A stretch of DNA of 64,000 nucleotides from NCBI GenBank assembly GCA_027579435.1, contig JANBPK010000754.1, positions 1 to 64,000 on the forward strand, given 5' to 3'. The stretch is from Candolleomyces eurysporus. Lineage: Eukaryota > Basidiomycota > Agaricomycetes > Agaricales > Psathyrellaceae. Shown piece after piece: positions 33,601 through 44,660 of the stretch. The notes below the pieces were generated by a model. The model was not told the DNA's origin. It ran no database searches and saw only the letters and a list, made by a program, of their open reading frames with translations. Every line of letters starts with the position of its first letter. Position 1 is the first letter of the stretch. Position numbers and translations under genes: made by a program.

Positions 33601-34488
33601 AAGAAGCTGGGACTATCGGTGAGTACAGCTTATGTCCTTTCCTTCGGCCCGATAACTTGAATATGATTCCAGAAATGTGGAGATGCCCGGCCTAGGATTT
33701 GGTGGTGCCCCACAGGCCCGTTGACGTTCCTACCTTTGCATGCAGCGGGTGTATATCGTGGACCGAATGCGGAAGCGCTTTCAGACTACGCTGTCTCGTC
33801 CTATATTCCTACAGTCGCTGCCCTCGCTGAGCGTCTGGAAAGCCCTCGAAGTATTCCTGCAGACGGATTAGGGCTCATGATGGTCTGTGTGGCGGGTACA
33901 GGACGATCTCACATCCCAGGGACGCTGAAGGAGATCAACTGCGTTAATGAGAAAATCAAAGACTCCGATATCCGAACTTCGAGAGTGGAAGAGAAGGAGG
34001 CGACTATCAAAGCTGTGTTGGAAGGTATTGAGAGATGCAGCTGCGTTCACTTTGCCTGCCATGGCGTTCAGAATGCGGAAGAACCTTTACGCAGTGCTTT
34101 TCTGCTTGGTGACGGTAGGCTCGAACTGTCCACAATCATCAAGTCGAACCTGAAGTCGGCGGACTTGGCTTTCTTGTCAGCTTGCCAGACGAGTACGGGC
34201 GACCCAAAGCTGAGCGAAGAAGCTACACATCTTGCAGCTGGCATGCTCGCAGCGGGGTATCGAGGCGTGGTGGGGACGATGTGGCCTATCCAGGACCGGT
34301 ATGCGCCAGAAGTTGCCGACGATTTTTACAAGAATCTTTTAGCTTATGGTGCAGATGGGCGGAAGACAATCGACGGAGCACGCGCGGCGTACGCCCTTGA
34401 TTACGCTGTAAAGAGGTTGCGAGACAAGATTGGTGTTTCCGAGGCAGCGCTACTGTCTTGGCTTCCTTATGTTCATTTTGGTCTCTGA
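30643..34488 (+). CDS. TPR-CHAT protease-like protein
   Basis: Exon 1 from ATG 30643 (MPEDALPPAWQLPIETLSLE) splices at 30850 to VVLDIESSLNTEIDGLDLAL, a C2-like beta region. A long helical TPR-like middle follows (LQDIQNAIVSFQKALEHC, EEAIRHGEKALAL, ALEWLEQGRGLVW), then a C-terminal CHAT domain with the catalytic pair in VHFACHG (His) and FLSACQT (Cys), ending WLPYVHFGL. CHAT domains are caspase-like peptidases, and in fungi they often accompany cell-death or recognition proteins. Two frame breaks are visible: near 32320 (KLLQD* then FNLGTIYETRF) and near 32610-32665 (a 1-nt shift before HLDRAIGLFSSAALE). Without them the gene is complete, about 1,100 residues; given the N problems elsewhere, sequence error is possible. 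Confidence 0.75.
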
Positions 34489-35228
34489 TTTTCAATTTCA
34501 ACCTTGTTCTGCGTTATAGGTGCGATAGATTTCTGAATCAACATAATGACGAGAAACTGTGGGGCCAAATAGCGGGCAGCTTTGCTCTCTGTTGAGTTGA
34601 GCTACGCGATGCCCAACCCGATCGCGTCTGGAAGGATTGAAGGTCGAGCACCTTGTCAGCCCGGTAGTTGAAAACCATCGGTTGCCCACTTCGAGTTGTG
34701 TGCATGAATAAATAATGCAAACGTGTGATTCTACAATGCATGGATTACTCAAGAACTACTCGACAGACATATCCTTCTGACTCTCTCACTATTATACTTC
34801 GTTCATTACGAGCCACAAAGACAAAACAAAAAAGTCTCTCACCATTGCTCTAGGATATTTCATTCGAGCCTACAGGGATCATCCGTACAATTACCGTCTC
34901 TTTGTGAAGCACAATCACAGCATCAGGTGGAGAATGACGAGGATCTGGCGACCAACTGGCGACATATCCGCCTCGAGACATGGCTGGGAGATTTGGGTTT
35001 AATAGATTTGACCTAGCAGTTCTGAACCACCGTAATAATGAGCGTACATATTAGAACAGATTTACGACTGTGAAGTTCCTAATTAGATTTGCAGTTCCTG
35101 CTGCTCGCTGGGGTAAATAATTGTATTACATGATCGTACAGTATGAGGTTCACTCGGGGCCTTCGATGCACCTCGGGCATACGGTTCTCAATCCTACAAA
35201 GCCACGAACACCATCCATGCGCTCCCGC
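34489..35228. other. spacer; left border of the duplicated array
   Basis: 34489-34969 has no recognisable feature. From about 34972 (TCGAGACATGGCTGGGAGATTTGGG) to 35228 the sequence matches the spacer that follows each plus-strand membrane gene (40505, 47705, 53775, 62335 on). The array therefore begins inside the 3' flank of a plus-strand membrane gene that is absent here; the CHAT gene occupies its place. Confidence 0.65.
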
Positions 35229-37154
35229 TCAATATTCTCCACTTCTCAGCTTTCGGGAAGTGGTGGGTTCAATAAACACATTGACGAACCCCACAAACAG
35301 AAACGCAGTCCCTCCCGCCAAACAAACGCCGCCAATCCAAGCATTTTTCATTGGTTCTACGTCTGAGGCCACCAACTCGATGACATTGTACGCACCCCTG
35401 CCTCGACCGAATACGCTACTGTTGCAGTAGCACGTGTCAAAGAAGTTACCGAATTGGAAGAGGCAAATGGCGAGGATCCAGAGCGCATTAAAGGTTGCGA
35501 CAAGTTTGGCTAGACGCCGCAGGAAGATGGCGAAGTGCCGGGCGATGGACAGGCGCAAGGGATAGGAGCGTCCTGCATGGTATCGCTGGAGATTCAAAAG
35601 CCTGCTTCCAGTGTAGGCTGATGATGGTGAAGACGTAGCCACGTAGTGCACGAGGAGGCTTGAAATGAGGAGAAGGTGCCAGACGATGGTCGAGAGAGCA
35701 CCGAACAATAGGTATGATGCTGAACGACAGCCTAAACCTGCAGAGCGATGCGTGAGCCCTTCAGTGTTGACTAAAAGGAGGAAGGTAAAAGAGTACTGCT
35801 CACCCGTGGTTGGTGTATAATATACAACTATGAAGGCTGCGCCAACCGTGCCCCATTGAAGCATGAACGCCAAAGCCGAGGCTATAGCAATCCTCGAGGA
35901 AACGTTCGGGCCCCACTTGCTCCTGAAGTCGGCGTGTCGATAATGGGGATCAAACTGGCAATACCTAGCCACTTGCGACACATTCCCCACCCTATTCCTG
36001 TCATGCGGCTTCGACCAAGAATCCCCAATTCTATCGCTCATAGTAATCCATCCAATCATAGGATCCACCGAATCATGGTGATGATAGCGCTCGGACACGA
36101 CCCTAAACGTCTCGGACACCTTTTCCACCGCCTGAACCCACGGCAAGAAGCGTGCATAATTATAGATAGGCGCCGTAACCATCTCATCGCATCTCAGTAC
36201 TTCATCCTCTTCTCCGGAGGCGAGGTAAATAGCCCTCTCCTCCGTAAGCTCCTTGGCCAACACAGGGTGCGTATCCGTCGCTGCATACGCGATCTCATTT
36301 GCCTTCTTTACCGCACTCCTCACCCTGTCCTCGTCGCATTTCGGCGAAATCTGCAACCAGCCAATGACGATGGGGAGGAGCCATAGCCAAAGCGAGCCTA
36401 CACCCTGACCATCGGGGTTGAAATCCGAGGCCAAGTCGCCCGTAAACGAGTTCGTGACGATGAAGATGAACGCAATGACGACCCATGCAATGGATGTGAC
36501 AGTTGAAATAGACCACGTGTGGTGGTAGGCCAGCCATTCAATTAACTCCTTCCACCACGGATCGTTCTGGGGAAGGACGATCAACGAGGCGAACAGTGCC
36601 CCTTCGTTCGTAATTCGAAGAGGTGCTTGTTGTAGACTGCTGAGGACACGAATGGCGTTCTGTTTGTTGGGGTATTTGTGCTTCGAGAAATGTCGAGTAA
36701 TCCACCTTCCATTGAGTACGGTAAGTGCGAGCGAGTACGCTGCAAGCATCGGCGAACCGACGGTTAGAACAACAGACTCGAGGTTCTCGAGCCTATCCGT
36801 CGGTCCAAAGGGGAGCTGCGAAACCAGCGCAAGCCATGGTAGAAGCCACGAACTGAATTGTTGAGAGAATTTTGGCCAGTGGAATGGTTCTTTCCCTGAG
36901 CCGCACGCCTTGACGCACAGGTCATAGGTGACCCCGGTGGCTTGTGTGACATCTTCTAGTATGTTTCCATAGTTGTCGGTTGCGCCTATCTTGCCTGTAC
37001 CAACGGTGCCATTTTTAACGCTTTTGAGGCAGGCGTCGAAGCTTGTGGCATGGCTGGTGACATGCAGAGATGAGAGGATAGCGAAGAACAGCAACCTAGA
37101 CCCTGCTCCGAGTAAGAACCAAACTCGATCAAGGGGAAGGAAACACTTACACAT
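35229..37154 (-). CDS. polytopic membrane protein, array copy 1
   Basis: The 4-nt first exon ATGT (37154-37151) is followed by intron GTAAGT...GAGCAG to 37103, exon 2 37102-35804, a 66-nt intron (35803-35738, GTGAGC...CTGCAG) and exon 3 to 35229. Both introns are multiples of three without stops, so the unspliced frame also stays open. Spliced length is 603 residues: signal peptide or anchor (LLFFAILSSLHVTSHA), a Cys-containing GTGKIGATDNYGN...TGVTYDLCVKACGSG domain, then about eight membrane helices (among them FSSWLLPWLALVSQLPFG, SIAWVVIAFIF, LWLWLLPIVIGWL, GALSTIVWHLLLISSLLVHY, VCLAGGTAFLFVGFVNVF). CYCNSSVFGRG precedes the last. I know related proteins only as uncharacterised agaricomycete proteins. 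One extra T near the end changes the C-terminus from PPLPES-type to TTSRKLRSGEY. Confidence 0.8.
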   Translation of the reverse strand: MCKCFLPLDRVWFLLGAGSRLLFFAILSSLHVTSHATSFDACLKSVKNGTVGTGKIGATDNYGNILEDVTQATGVTYDLCVKACGSGKEPFHWPKFSQQFSSWLLPWLALVSQLPFGPTDRLENLESVVLTVGSPMLAAYSLALTVLNGRWITRHFSKHKYPNKQNAIRVLSSLQQAPLRITNEGALFASLIVLPQNDPWWKELIEWLAYHHTWSISTVTSIAWVVIAFIFIVTNSFTGDLASDFNPDGQGVGSLWLWLLPIVIGWLQISPKCDEDRVRSAVKKANEIAYAATDTHPVLAKELTEERAIYLASGEEDEVLRCDEMVTAPIYNYARFLPWVQAVEKVSETFRVVSERYHHHDSVDPMIGWITMSDRIGDSWSKPHDRNRVGNVSQVARYCQFDPHYRHADFRSKWGPNVSSRIAIASALAFMLQWGTVGAAFIVVYYTPTTGEQYSFTFLLLVNTEGLTHRSAGLGCRSASYLLFGALSTIVWHLLLISSLLVHYVATSSPSSAYTGSRLLNLQRYHAGRSYPLRLSIARHFAIFLRRLAKLVATFNALWILAICLFQFGNFFDTCYCNSSVFGRGRGAYNVIELVASDVEPMKNAWIGGVCLAGGTAFLFVGFVNVFIEPTTSRKLRSGEY

Positions 37155-37512
37155 GCAGGGGGAAGTTTAGTAGGTAGCAAGAGTCAATGAAGGGTTGAAC
37201 GACGCTTTTAGGACCGAAGAAGTGCTGTGAAGTCGTTCTTCGATTCCCAGGGGCAGCGGGATCGGAGTACGTCTTACCCAAAATATGAAGCGATCTAACG
37301 GTGGAGGGACAACCCCTATTGACGTTAGCTTCACAGCAGTCCTTCCGATAAGGACCACGCGCCGTTAGATGCTCAGTCCCGGAAATGTCAAATAAAGAAA
37401 TGGTATTGAATCATCAAGGGCGTGGATCACTAAGGGTGTAATGGAGAGAAGGTAAGTCTACAAGGAGAGCAAGAACCAGAAAAAAGGGAGCTGAAACGCA
37501 CACACAGCATGT
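37155..37512 (-). promoter_or_regulatory. upstream region of copy 1
   Basis: Shared with the other minus-strand copies: a GACGCTTTTAGGACCGAAG module next to the gene and one copy of the AATGTCAAATAAAGAAATGG module near 37386, present three times upstream of copies 4 and 5. It also contains GTTAGCTTCACAGCAGTCC, conserved in all units. No clear TATA box. Confidence 0.5.
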
Positions 37513-38160
37513 CTACAGGACGGCGCTCACAGCTTGAGTCACATCAGACGGGGAGGTCATCAACCTCTTGAGCATGACCACGCCAGCTTCCATACAATCG
37601 TTGAAGGAAGATGACCAGGCCCACTCCCAGTTGTTCTTCACAGCTTCCCCGAGCTGCTTTAAGACCTGCTGCTGCTCAGCCTGAGACGTGCACTTCGCAA
37701 TCCGATTCTTGAACTCTATTCGTATAGAACGATCCATTAAGGTGGGCAAACTTCGACTGCGAAAGGCCTTCTTCGAACGGCATCATACGAGGACAAGACC
37801 TTGGGAATGTCACGAACGGTGACAGATGGTTTCGAAAGCAACGTAGCGAGGAAATAGGCATCCTAAATTCAATCGTGGTGTCAGATGCCAAGAAAACGAA
37901 GGAAGGTTCACGGGTTGTGTGAGTACTTGATGCCTCACCTTAATGCCTTGACCAGGGCCCGATCCTTGAACCATGGCATGCGCCTGTAACAGATTCACCA
38001 CTCCGAAGGCAACAGTTATGGTGACTGACGGCATCACCAACAAATGCAATGCCATCCACAGTGTAAGAGTCTAAGGGAGTATGAATGGCGGCGCATCAAT
38101 GAAAAGATGCAGAGGGAGTGACGCCGTACCTGGGGCCATGCCTGGACGGACGGTTCGGAA
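37513..38160 (-). pseudogene. flavin monooxygenase 3' fragment, unit 1
   Basis: After splicing (GTCAGT...TTACAG and GTGAGG...TTTAG) the minus strand reads GDA|AHAMV, QGSGPGQGIK|DAYFLATLLSKP and KVLSSYDAVRR, ending VTQAVSAVL at 37513. This is the GD motif and C-terminal region of salicylate hydroxylase-like FAD monooxygenases (FAD_binding_3 type). It lacks the N-terminal FAD-binding half, loses HQ of the HQGSGAGQG motif and has a stop after RRRPFAVEVCPP. A promoterless 3' fragment. Confidence 0.7.
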
Positions 38161-39480
38161 GCCTTCGCTTGCTGCCTTTCGTACTTCGCTCTCTCGACTG
38201 CTGTTATCCTCTTTGGAGGTTTTGGCGCGGATAGAATCGGTTTCGGATAGGGAGGCGATCTGAGCGGGAGTAAAGTGTTGTCGGGAGCGAGGGATGACGA
38301 TGCATGAGAGTGAATGCCTGCCTTGGACGTCGTGTGCAGTTATAGAGCGGCGTCGACGATTTCGGAGACTAAGGATTTGGAAGGGGGTTTCGTGTCGCTG
38401 TAAGGAAGAATTCGTGGATTAGCACACCAGGAGACAACTTGAACGGTTTAAATCTCACTCGGTAACGTCGAGAGCCGTGAATAAGACGTTCTAGCCCTCA
38501 TCGAAACACATTCGTCCGATGTGGGGTTTGAGGACTTTGAGAATTAATTTCCGGTCTTGGACGGTACCGTATGCGAGGAACTCGATCTTTGGTGTGGACC
38601 ATCTCGGCGAGAACGTCCTGGCATCTGTACACACATGCACGTCAGTCAGGGAGATATAGGAGCTAGGTAATGATAACTTACATTTCGAAAGTCTCTCGAC
38701 GCAGTTTCTCTTGCTCTGCTTCGTCGGGTAGACCGCTGAGTGCGTTCAAGTGCTCCCAAGCGCCCGGTGGACCACTGCATAGGTGATAGCGCCCTTGTCA
38801 GGTTATCGAATATGTGAGAATTCAGTCTTTGAACGTTCACTTTCCCGAGCACGGAAGCGTACACAGTGGTGAGATTCTCCTTAAATGGAGAAAGAACCCC
38901 GTTTCCGTTCGACGTCAACGCCTTCAAGGATTCCAACCAGTTCTTTCTTCGCTTTCTCCTTCTCCTCATTGCTGCCGGTTTCCAGAGTGAAAAGGGCTGC
39001 CCCTTTTCCAAAGAACTCGCGCAGGAGGATCGAACGTTCGTACGCATTTGCGTAGAGCTCGAATTTTAACCTGACCAGTTGATGGTGCAGACTATGTCTC
39101 CGTCCTCCATCTCAACGTCCGACCACTCGTCCTCATCATAGTCAGGCTCTGATGCATCTCCATCTGAGTCGCTATGGCTGCTTTCGGTATCCAGAACAGC
39201 AGTCACAGGCCGACTTCGCATTTTCTCCGTCGATTTTGTTGCATCATTGCTTTCTAGCTGCGGTTATTTGGATTTTGAAGCTACTTGTTTTCCCTTGTCT
39301 TTGAACTTGCGCTTCTGCCCTGTTTTTGAGGGGTTAACCATGATTTTGAAAGGGCCACCTGGGTAGTGGAGGAGGAGCCAGGACGAGAACAAGGAGGATA
39401 AGGATATGTCTGCCTGAGATTTCGCAAACGGTTTGCGATCAATTTGATGGGTCAAAAATAGAATCTTGTTCACACGGTTG
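38161..39480 (-). pseudogene. truncated PUF6 copy, unit 1
   Basis: Begins at the codons equivalent to KAASEG of PUF6 (27547) and runs toward the N-terminus, with frameshifts throughout. At 39060/39061 it jumps from the middle exon directly to the Asp/Glu-rich N-terminal region, deleting the exon with TAERQKHVKDLM. It keeps the ancestral reading HFTPAQIASLSETDSIRAK, which the 27-kb gene has lost. Confidence 0.75.
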
Positions 39481-39902
39481 CCATATCCCACTGACGGCTT
39501 GACAGGTTAAGCGGTCTCGAGGGCTATTTCGAAACTTTTCGTGCTGATGCTCCCTGGTCTCTGACGTTACTTGTTGATCCAATATCAATCAAACAAGGAG
39601 ACCATTGTTTTTCGAGCCCGATGGGCGGTTAGGAGGTCCATCGCCTATGGGCGCATCTCTATCGCTGAATTCTGTTGACTGAATGTCGACTGAAAACCAC
39701 AGATGTCCCCGGTTTGTTCGGGTCGTGAGCCAACGATCCGGAATTTGCTATACCTTCTCCTGAGCTTGGTTATGATGTCCCTTAACAGCGATGATGCAGT
39801 GGCGAGCGATGGGGCAACTTCATCCGCTACAGAACACACACACGAACGCCCCTATCATGCTTCGAAGGGTCTAAAGCTCAGTTGGCAACATACCCCTTCA
39901 GC
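39481..39902. other. remnant spacer before a plus-strand membrane gene
   Basis: The IES6 copy present in the other units is missing. The rest (39535-39900) is diverged upstream sequence of the plus-strand membrane genes (compare 45345-45690). Confidence 0.5.
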
Positions 39903-39912
39903 CCTATAAATA
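39903..39912 (+). promoter_or_regulatory. TATA-like box, plus-strand membrane gene
   Basis: CCTATAAATA followed by CCTGCTGG, 63 nt before ATG 39966; conserved at 45691 and 60303. Confidence 0.6.
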
Positions 39913-39965
39913 CCTGCTGGAAAACCCCATGCTAGATACGTTTTCACCATTTAACGGTTCGCGCG

Positions 39966-40483
39966 ATGCGTAAGTACTGTTTCCTCCTCACACCGAGTTG
40001 ATCCTTACCAGCTCCACCATGGTTTGGCTGATGCTCCTCGCTTCAAGTTTCCTAACGCACTACGTTTCGACTTCACGATATCATCAAAGCAAGCCTCCCA
40101 GACGATCCAAAGCAACCCATAAACGCTCTTGTCAGCAGATCGTTTCAAGCTCACATTGGTACTCAGTCCCTCGACAACTCGCCATAGCCCTCCGGCGTCT
40201 CGCTAAACTTGAACTCCTCGCGACATTCAACGCTATCTGGATTGTGGTCACCTGTGTCTTCCAATTCGGAAGCTTCTTTGACCGGTGTTACTGCAACAGC
40301 AACGTTTTTGGCAGAGAGAATTCTGCATTCAATGTTATTCAACTGACGTCGGAAGATGTGTCCCCAATGAAGAATGCTTGGATTCGAGGGGTTTGTTTGG
40401 CGGGTAGGACAGCAATTGTATTCGTAGGCTTTGTTAATGTGTTTATCAATCTGCCGCTTCCCGACTCGGAGGAGAGAGGCTAG
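39966..40483 (+). pseudogene. membrane protein deletion derivative, plus strand
   Basis: Promoter, ATGC first exon (39966-39969) and GTAAGT donor are kept, but the intron (to CTTACCAG, 40010) then runs straight into CTCCACCATGGTTTGGCTG, deleting about 1.4 kb of exon 2 and intron 2. Splicing at that AG would be out of frame. An internal ATG (40019) gives a 154-residue C-terminal piece with the last three helices, CYCNSNVFGRE and a duplicated LELLAT insertion relative to LAKLLAT. Probably non-functional. Confidence 0.8.
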
Positions 40484-40771
40484 AGAGCGGTACTTTCTTT
40501 ACTCTGGGTCGAGACATGGCTGGGAGATTTGGGTTTTACAGATTATGGAGACTGTAATGAGCATACCTGTTAGAACAGATTTGCGACTGTGAAGTTCCTA
40601 ATTACATTCGCAGTTCCTGCTGCTTGCCGCGATAAATAACTGTATTACATGATCGTGCGGTATAAGGTTCGCTCGGTGACTTCCATGCACCTTGGACATA
40701 CGGTTCTCAATCCTACAAAGCCACGAACATAATCCATGCGCTCCTACTCAATTGTCTCCGCTTCTCAGCTT
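40484..40771. other. convergent-pair spacer, 288 bp
   Basis: Conserved between every plus/minus membrane-gene pair and containing GAACAGATTTGCGACTGTG and ATTACATGATCGT. Probably overlapping 3' UTRs. Confidence 0.6.
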
Positions 40772-42543
40772 TCAGGAAGTGGTGGGTTTAATAAACACAT
40801 TGACGAACCCCACAAACAGAAACGCAGTCCCTCCCGCCAAACAAACGCCGCCAATCCAAGCATTCTTCATCGGTTCTACATTTGAGGCCACCAACTTGAT
40901 GACATTGTATGCACCCCTGCCTCGACCGAATACGCTACTGTTGCAGTAGCACCTGTCAAAGAAGTTGCCGAATTGGAAGAGGCAAGCGGCGAGGATCCAG
41001 AGGGCATTAACGGTTGCGAGAAGTTTGGCTAGACGCCGCAGGAAGATGGCGAAGTGCCGGGCGATGGACAGGCGCAAGGGATAGGAGTGTCCTCCATGGT
41101 ATCGCGGGGCAGTCGGAGGCTCGATTTGAGTGCAGGCTGATGATGGTGAAGACGTAGCAACGTAGTGCACCAGGAGGCTTGAAATGAGGAGAAGGAGCCA
41201 GACGATGGTCGAGAGAGCGCCGAACAAGAGGTATGATGCTGAACGGCAGCCTAAGCCTGTAGGGCGGTGTATGAGCCCTTCAGTATTGAATAAAAGGAGG
41301 AAGGTAAAAGAGTCCTGCTCACCCGTGGTTGGTGTATAATATACAACTATGAAGGCTGCGCCAACCGTGCCCCATTGAAGCATGAACGCCAAAGCCGAGG
41401 CTATTGCAATCCTTGAGACCACGTTAGAACCCCACCTGCTCGTGGAGGCGGTGTGTGGAGAATGTGCAACCACTTGTGAAACACTCTCCACCCCAAACGT
41501 CTTGGACACCTTTTCCACCACCTGAACCCACGGCAAGAACCGTGCATAATTATAGATAGGCGCCGTAACCATCTCATCGCATCTCAATACTTCATCCTCT
41601 TCTCCAGAGGCGAGGTAAATAGCCCTCTCCTCCGTGACGAACACACCGTGCGTACTATTTGTCGCTTCATACGCGATCTTATTCGCCCTGTCTACCGCAC
41701 TTCTCACCCTGTCCTCGTCGCATTTCGGTGAAATCTGCAACCAACCAATGACGATGGGGAGGAGCCATAGCCAAAGCGAGCCTACACCCTTACCATCGGG
41801 ATTGAAGTTAAAATCCGAGGCCAAGTCGCCCGTAAACGAGTGCGTGATGGTGAAGATGTACGCAATCACGACCCATGCAATGGATGTGACAGCTGAAATG
41901 GACCACGTGTGGGGGAACGCCAGCCATTCGATCAACTCCCTCCACCATGCATCGTTCTGGGGAAGGACGATCAACGAGGCGAGTAGAGCCCCCTCGTTCG
42001 TAACTCGAAGAGGTACTTGTTGTAGACTGCGGAGGACACGAATGGCGTTCTGGATGTTGGGGTACTTGTACTTCGAGAAATGTCGAGTAATCCACCTTCC
42101 ATAGAGTACGGTAAGTGAGAGCGAGTACGCTGCCAGCATCGGCGAACCAACGGTTAGAACAACGGACTCGAGGTTCTCGAGCCTATCCTTCGGTCCAAAA
42201 GGGAGTTGCGAAACCAGCGCAAGCCATGGTAGAAGCCACGAGCTGAATTGTTGAGAGAACTGTGGCCAGCGGAATGGTTCTTGCCCTGAGCCGCACGCTT
42301 TGACGCACAGGTCATAGGTGACCCCGGTGGCTTGTGCGACGTCTTCTAGTATGTTTCCGTAGCTATCGGTTGCGCCTATCTTGCCTGTACCAAAGGTGCC
42401 ATTTTTCACGCTTTCGAGGCAGACGTCGAAGTTTGTGGCATGGCTGGTGACATACAGAGATGAGAGAATAGCAAAGAACAGCGACTTGGACCCTGTTCCA
42501 AGTAAGAACCAACTCGATCAAGGGGACGAAAGCACTTACGCAT
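40772..42543 (-). CDS. polytopic membrane protein, array copy 2
   Basis: ATGC first exon 42543-42540, then GTAAGT...GGAACAG into RSKSLFFAILSSLYVTSHAT. Same domain order as copy 1, with CLESVKNGTFGTGKIGATD, YDLCVKACGSGQEPF, eight helices and CYCNSSVFGRGRG. A deletion of about 40 residues removes the loop between KVSKTFG and SQVV, including the W-x-KPHDRNRVG segment, but keeps the frame. Intron 2 (GTGAGC...CTACAG region near 41273-41323) is also open when read through. C-terminus KPTTS followed by the remaining tail. Likely still translatable. Confidence 0.75.
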
Positions 42544-42811
42544 GCTAGGGAGGTTTAGTAGGTAGCAAGAGTCATTGAAGGGTTGAACGACGCTTTTAAG
42601 CTGACCCCAAGTTCATTTCCTGAAGTTAGCTTCACAGCAGCCCTTTCGATAAAGACCACGCGCCGTTAGACGCTCAGCCGCTGAGATATTGAATTAAGAG
42701 ATGGTATTGAATCATTAAAGACGCATGGCGATGGTGGCACGGAAAGACAAGGAAATTCTACAAGGAGCACCAAAACCAGAAGATAGGGGAGCTGAAACGC
42801 ATACAGCATGT
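42544..42811 (-). promoter_or_regulatory. upstream region of copy 2
   Basis: Shorter than in the other units: one AGATGGTATTGAATCATTAA module and the AGTTAGCTTCACAGCAGCCC block. Confidence 0.45.
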
Positions 42812-43392
42812 CTACAGGACGGTGCTGACAGCTTTAGTTACATCAGACGGCGAGGTAATCAGCCTCACGCACAACCATCCCAGCTTCCATACAGCCGTTG
42901 AAGGAAGATGACCAGGCCCACTCCCAGTTGCTCTTCACGGCTTCGCCGAGCCCGAAACGCGCGCTTCGCGACCCGATTCTTGAACTCCGGATGATTCATC
43001 GTGTAGAACGATCCATTAAGGTAGGACCAGCGGCAAACTTCGACTGCAAAGGGCCTTCTTGAACGGCATCATACACGGACAAGGCCCTGGGAATGTCACG
43101 AACGGTGACAGATGGATTTGAAAGTAGCGCAGAGAGGAAATAGGCATCCCAAAGTCAATCGTGGTGTCAGATGCCAAGAAAACAAAGGGAGGTTCCTGGG
43201 TTGTACTTGATGCCTTACCTCAATGCTCTGACCAGCGCCCGATCCTTGATGCCATCCGCAGTGTAAGAGTCCAAGGGTTCAATGTTATAAATAGCGCATC
43301 GGTGACTGATAATTATTTACCTTGTTATGTATAAGGGAATGCAGAGGGAGTGACGCCATACCCGGGGCCATGCCTGGACGGCCGGTTCCTAG
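42812..43392 (-). pseudogene. flavin monooxygenase 3' fragment, unit 2
   Basis: Same fragment as unit 1. The AHAMVPHQGSG exon has lost most of its sequence (CGATCCTTGATGCCATCCGCAG joins directly). CKRAFRA-type and RRPFAVEVC blocks remain with frameshifts. Confidence 0.65.
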
Positions 43393-44660
43393 GCCTTCGC
43401 TTGCTGCTTTTCGTACTTCGCTCTCTCGACTGCTGTTATCCTTTCTGGAGGTTTTGGCGCGAAACCGGTTTCAGATAGGGAGGCAATTTGGGCGGGAGTA
43501 AAGCGCTATCGAGAGCGAGGGATGACGAGGTATAAGAGTGAACGCCTGCCTTGGACTGTCGTGTACAGTTTTAGTCAACGATTTCGGAGACCAAGGATTT
43601 GGAAGGGAGTTTCGTGTCGCTGTAAGGAAGAATTCGTGCTTTAGCATTCTAGGAGACAACTTGAACGTTTTAAATCTCACTCAGTAATGCCGAGAGCCGT
43701 GAATAAGACGTTCTGGGCCTCGTCGAAACACATTCGTTCGATGTGGGGTTTGAGAACTTTGAGAATCTGTTTCCAGTCTTTGGCGGTACCGTATGCGAGG
43801 AATTCGCGTACGACTCTGCTTCCATCTTGGGTGTGGACCATCTCGGCGAGACCCATCTGTACATACATGCACGTCAGTCGGGGAGATACAGGAACTAGGT
43901 GATGATAATTTACAGTTCGAAAATGTCCCGAAGCAGAGTCTCTTGCTCTGCTTCGTCGGGTAGACCGCTGAGTGCATTCAAGCACTCCCAAAGTGCTTGG
44001 TGGACGATTGCATGGGTGATACACCCCTTGTCGGGATATTGAATCTGTGAGAATTCGGTCATTGAACGCTCACTTTCTTGAGCACGGGTGACATTCTCCT
44101 TAAATGAAAAAAGAACCCCGTTTCCGCTCGACGTCAATGCCTTCAAGGATCCTAACCAGTCCTTTCTTCGCTTTCTCCCTCTCCTCGTTGCTGCCGGTTG
44201 CCAGAGTGAAAAGGGTTGCCCCCTTGAGCTTGCGCAGGAGGATCAAGTGCTCATACGCGTTAGCCTAGAGCTCGGAAGCGTCTGCGAAGACAGAGGTTGC
44301 TTCGCGGTGTAACCGGAGGACTTGGGGTTGGAATTCGAGGAGCATGGATTGACGATAGGTAGGGCAAAGCAGATGAGGTTTGTTACAAGGAACTGTACGA
44401 GCAGTCAATACCCGCATAAAGAGTAAGAATAGGACCTAGCTCACCTTGGAATATTTATTCTGCACCAACTCCCTAAATTTACCCTTCAGCTCTGAGGCAA
44501 CCTCGTCCCTCTCCTGGTCACCGTATTTCACGATCGTCTGGACAATTCGATTTGCATTGTGTTTGAAGACGATGTCCTTGACGTGCTTCTGGCGTTCAGC
44601 TGTGGGAGTGGAGGAGGAGCTGGGACGAGAACGAGGAGGATAATGGTTTGCGATCAATTT
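43393..44660 (-). pseudogene. truncated PUF6 copy, unit 2
   Basis: Starts at the shared KAASEG junction. Exons for LYLVIPRSR, MVHTQDGSRVVREFLAYG, LFTALGITE and FRELVQNKYSKVS are recognisable. A TAG interrupts the CPL part (SR*RFTPAQ), the LMSVIRGKV segment is deleted, and the N-terminal charged region is missing. Confidence 0.75.

Noticed and set aside
35856..36386. 176-codon plus-strand frame
   Set aside because: It is antisense to copy 1 of the membrane gene; similar shadows occur opposite the other copies because of their codon composition. No domain.
39511..39540. similarity of GGTCTCGAGGGCTATTTCGA to the CHAT gene near 32250
   Set aside because: Less than 30 bp with no flanking match; probably chance.
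41634..42104. 156-codon plus-strand frame
   Set aside because: Antisense shadow of membrane copy 2, not conserved as protein among the units.
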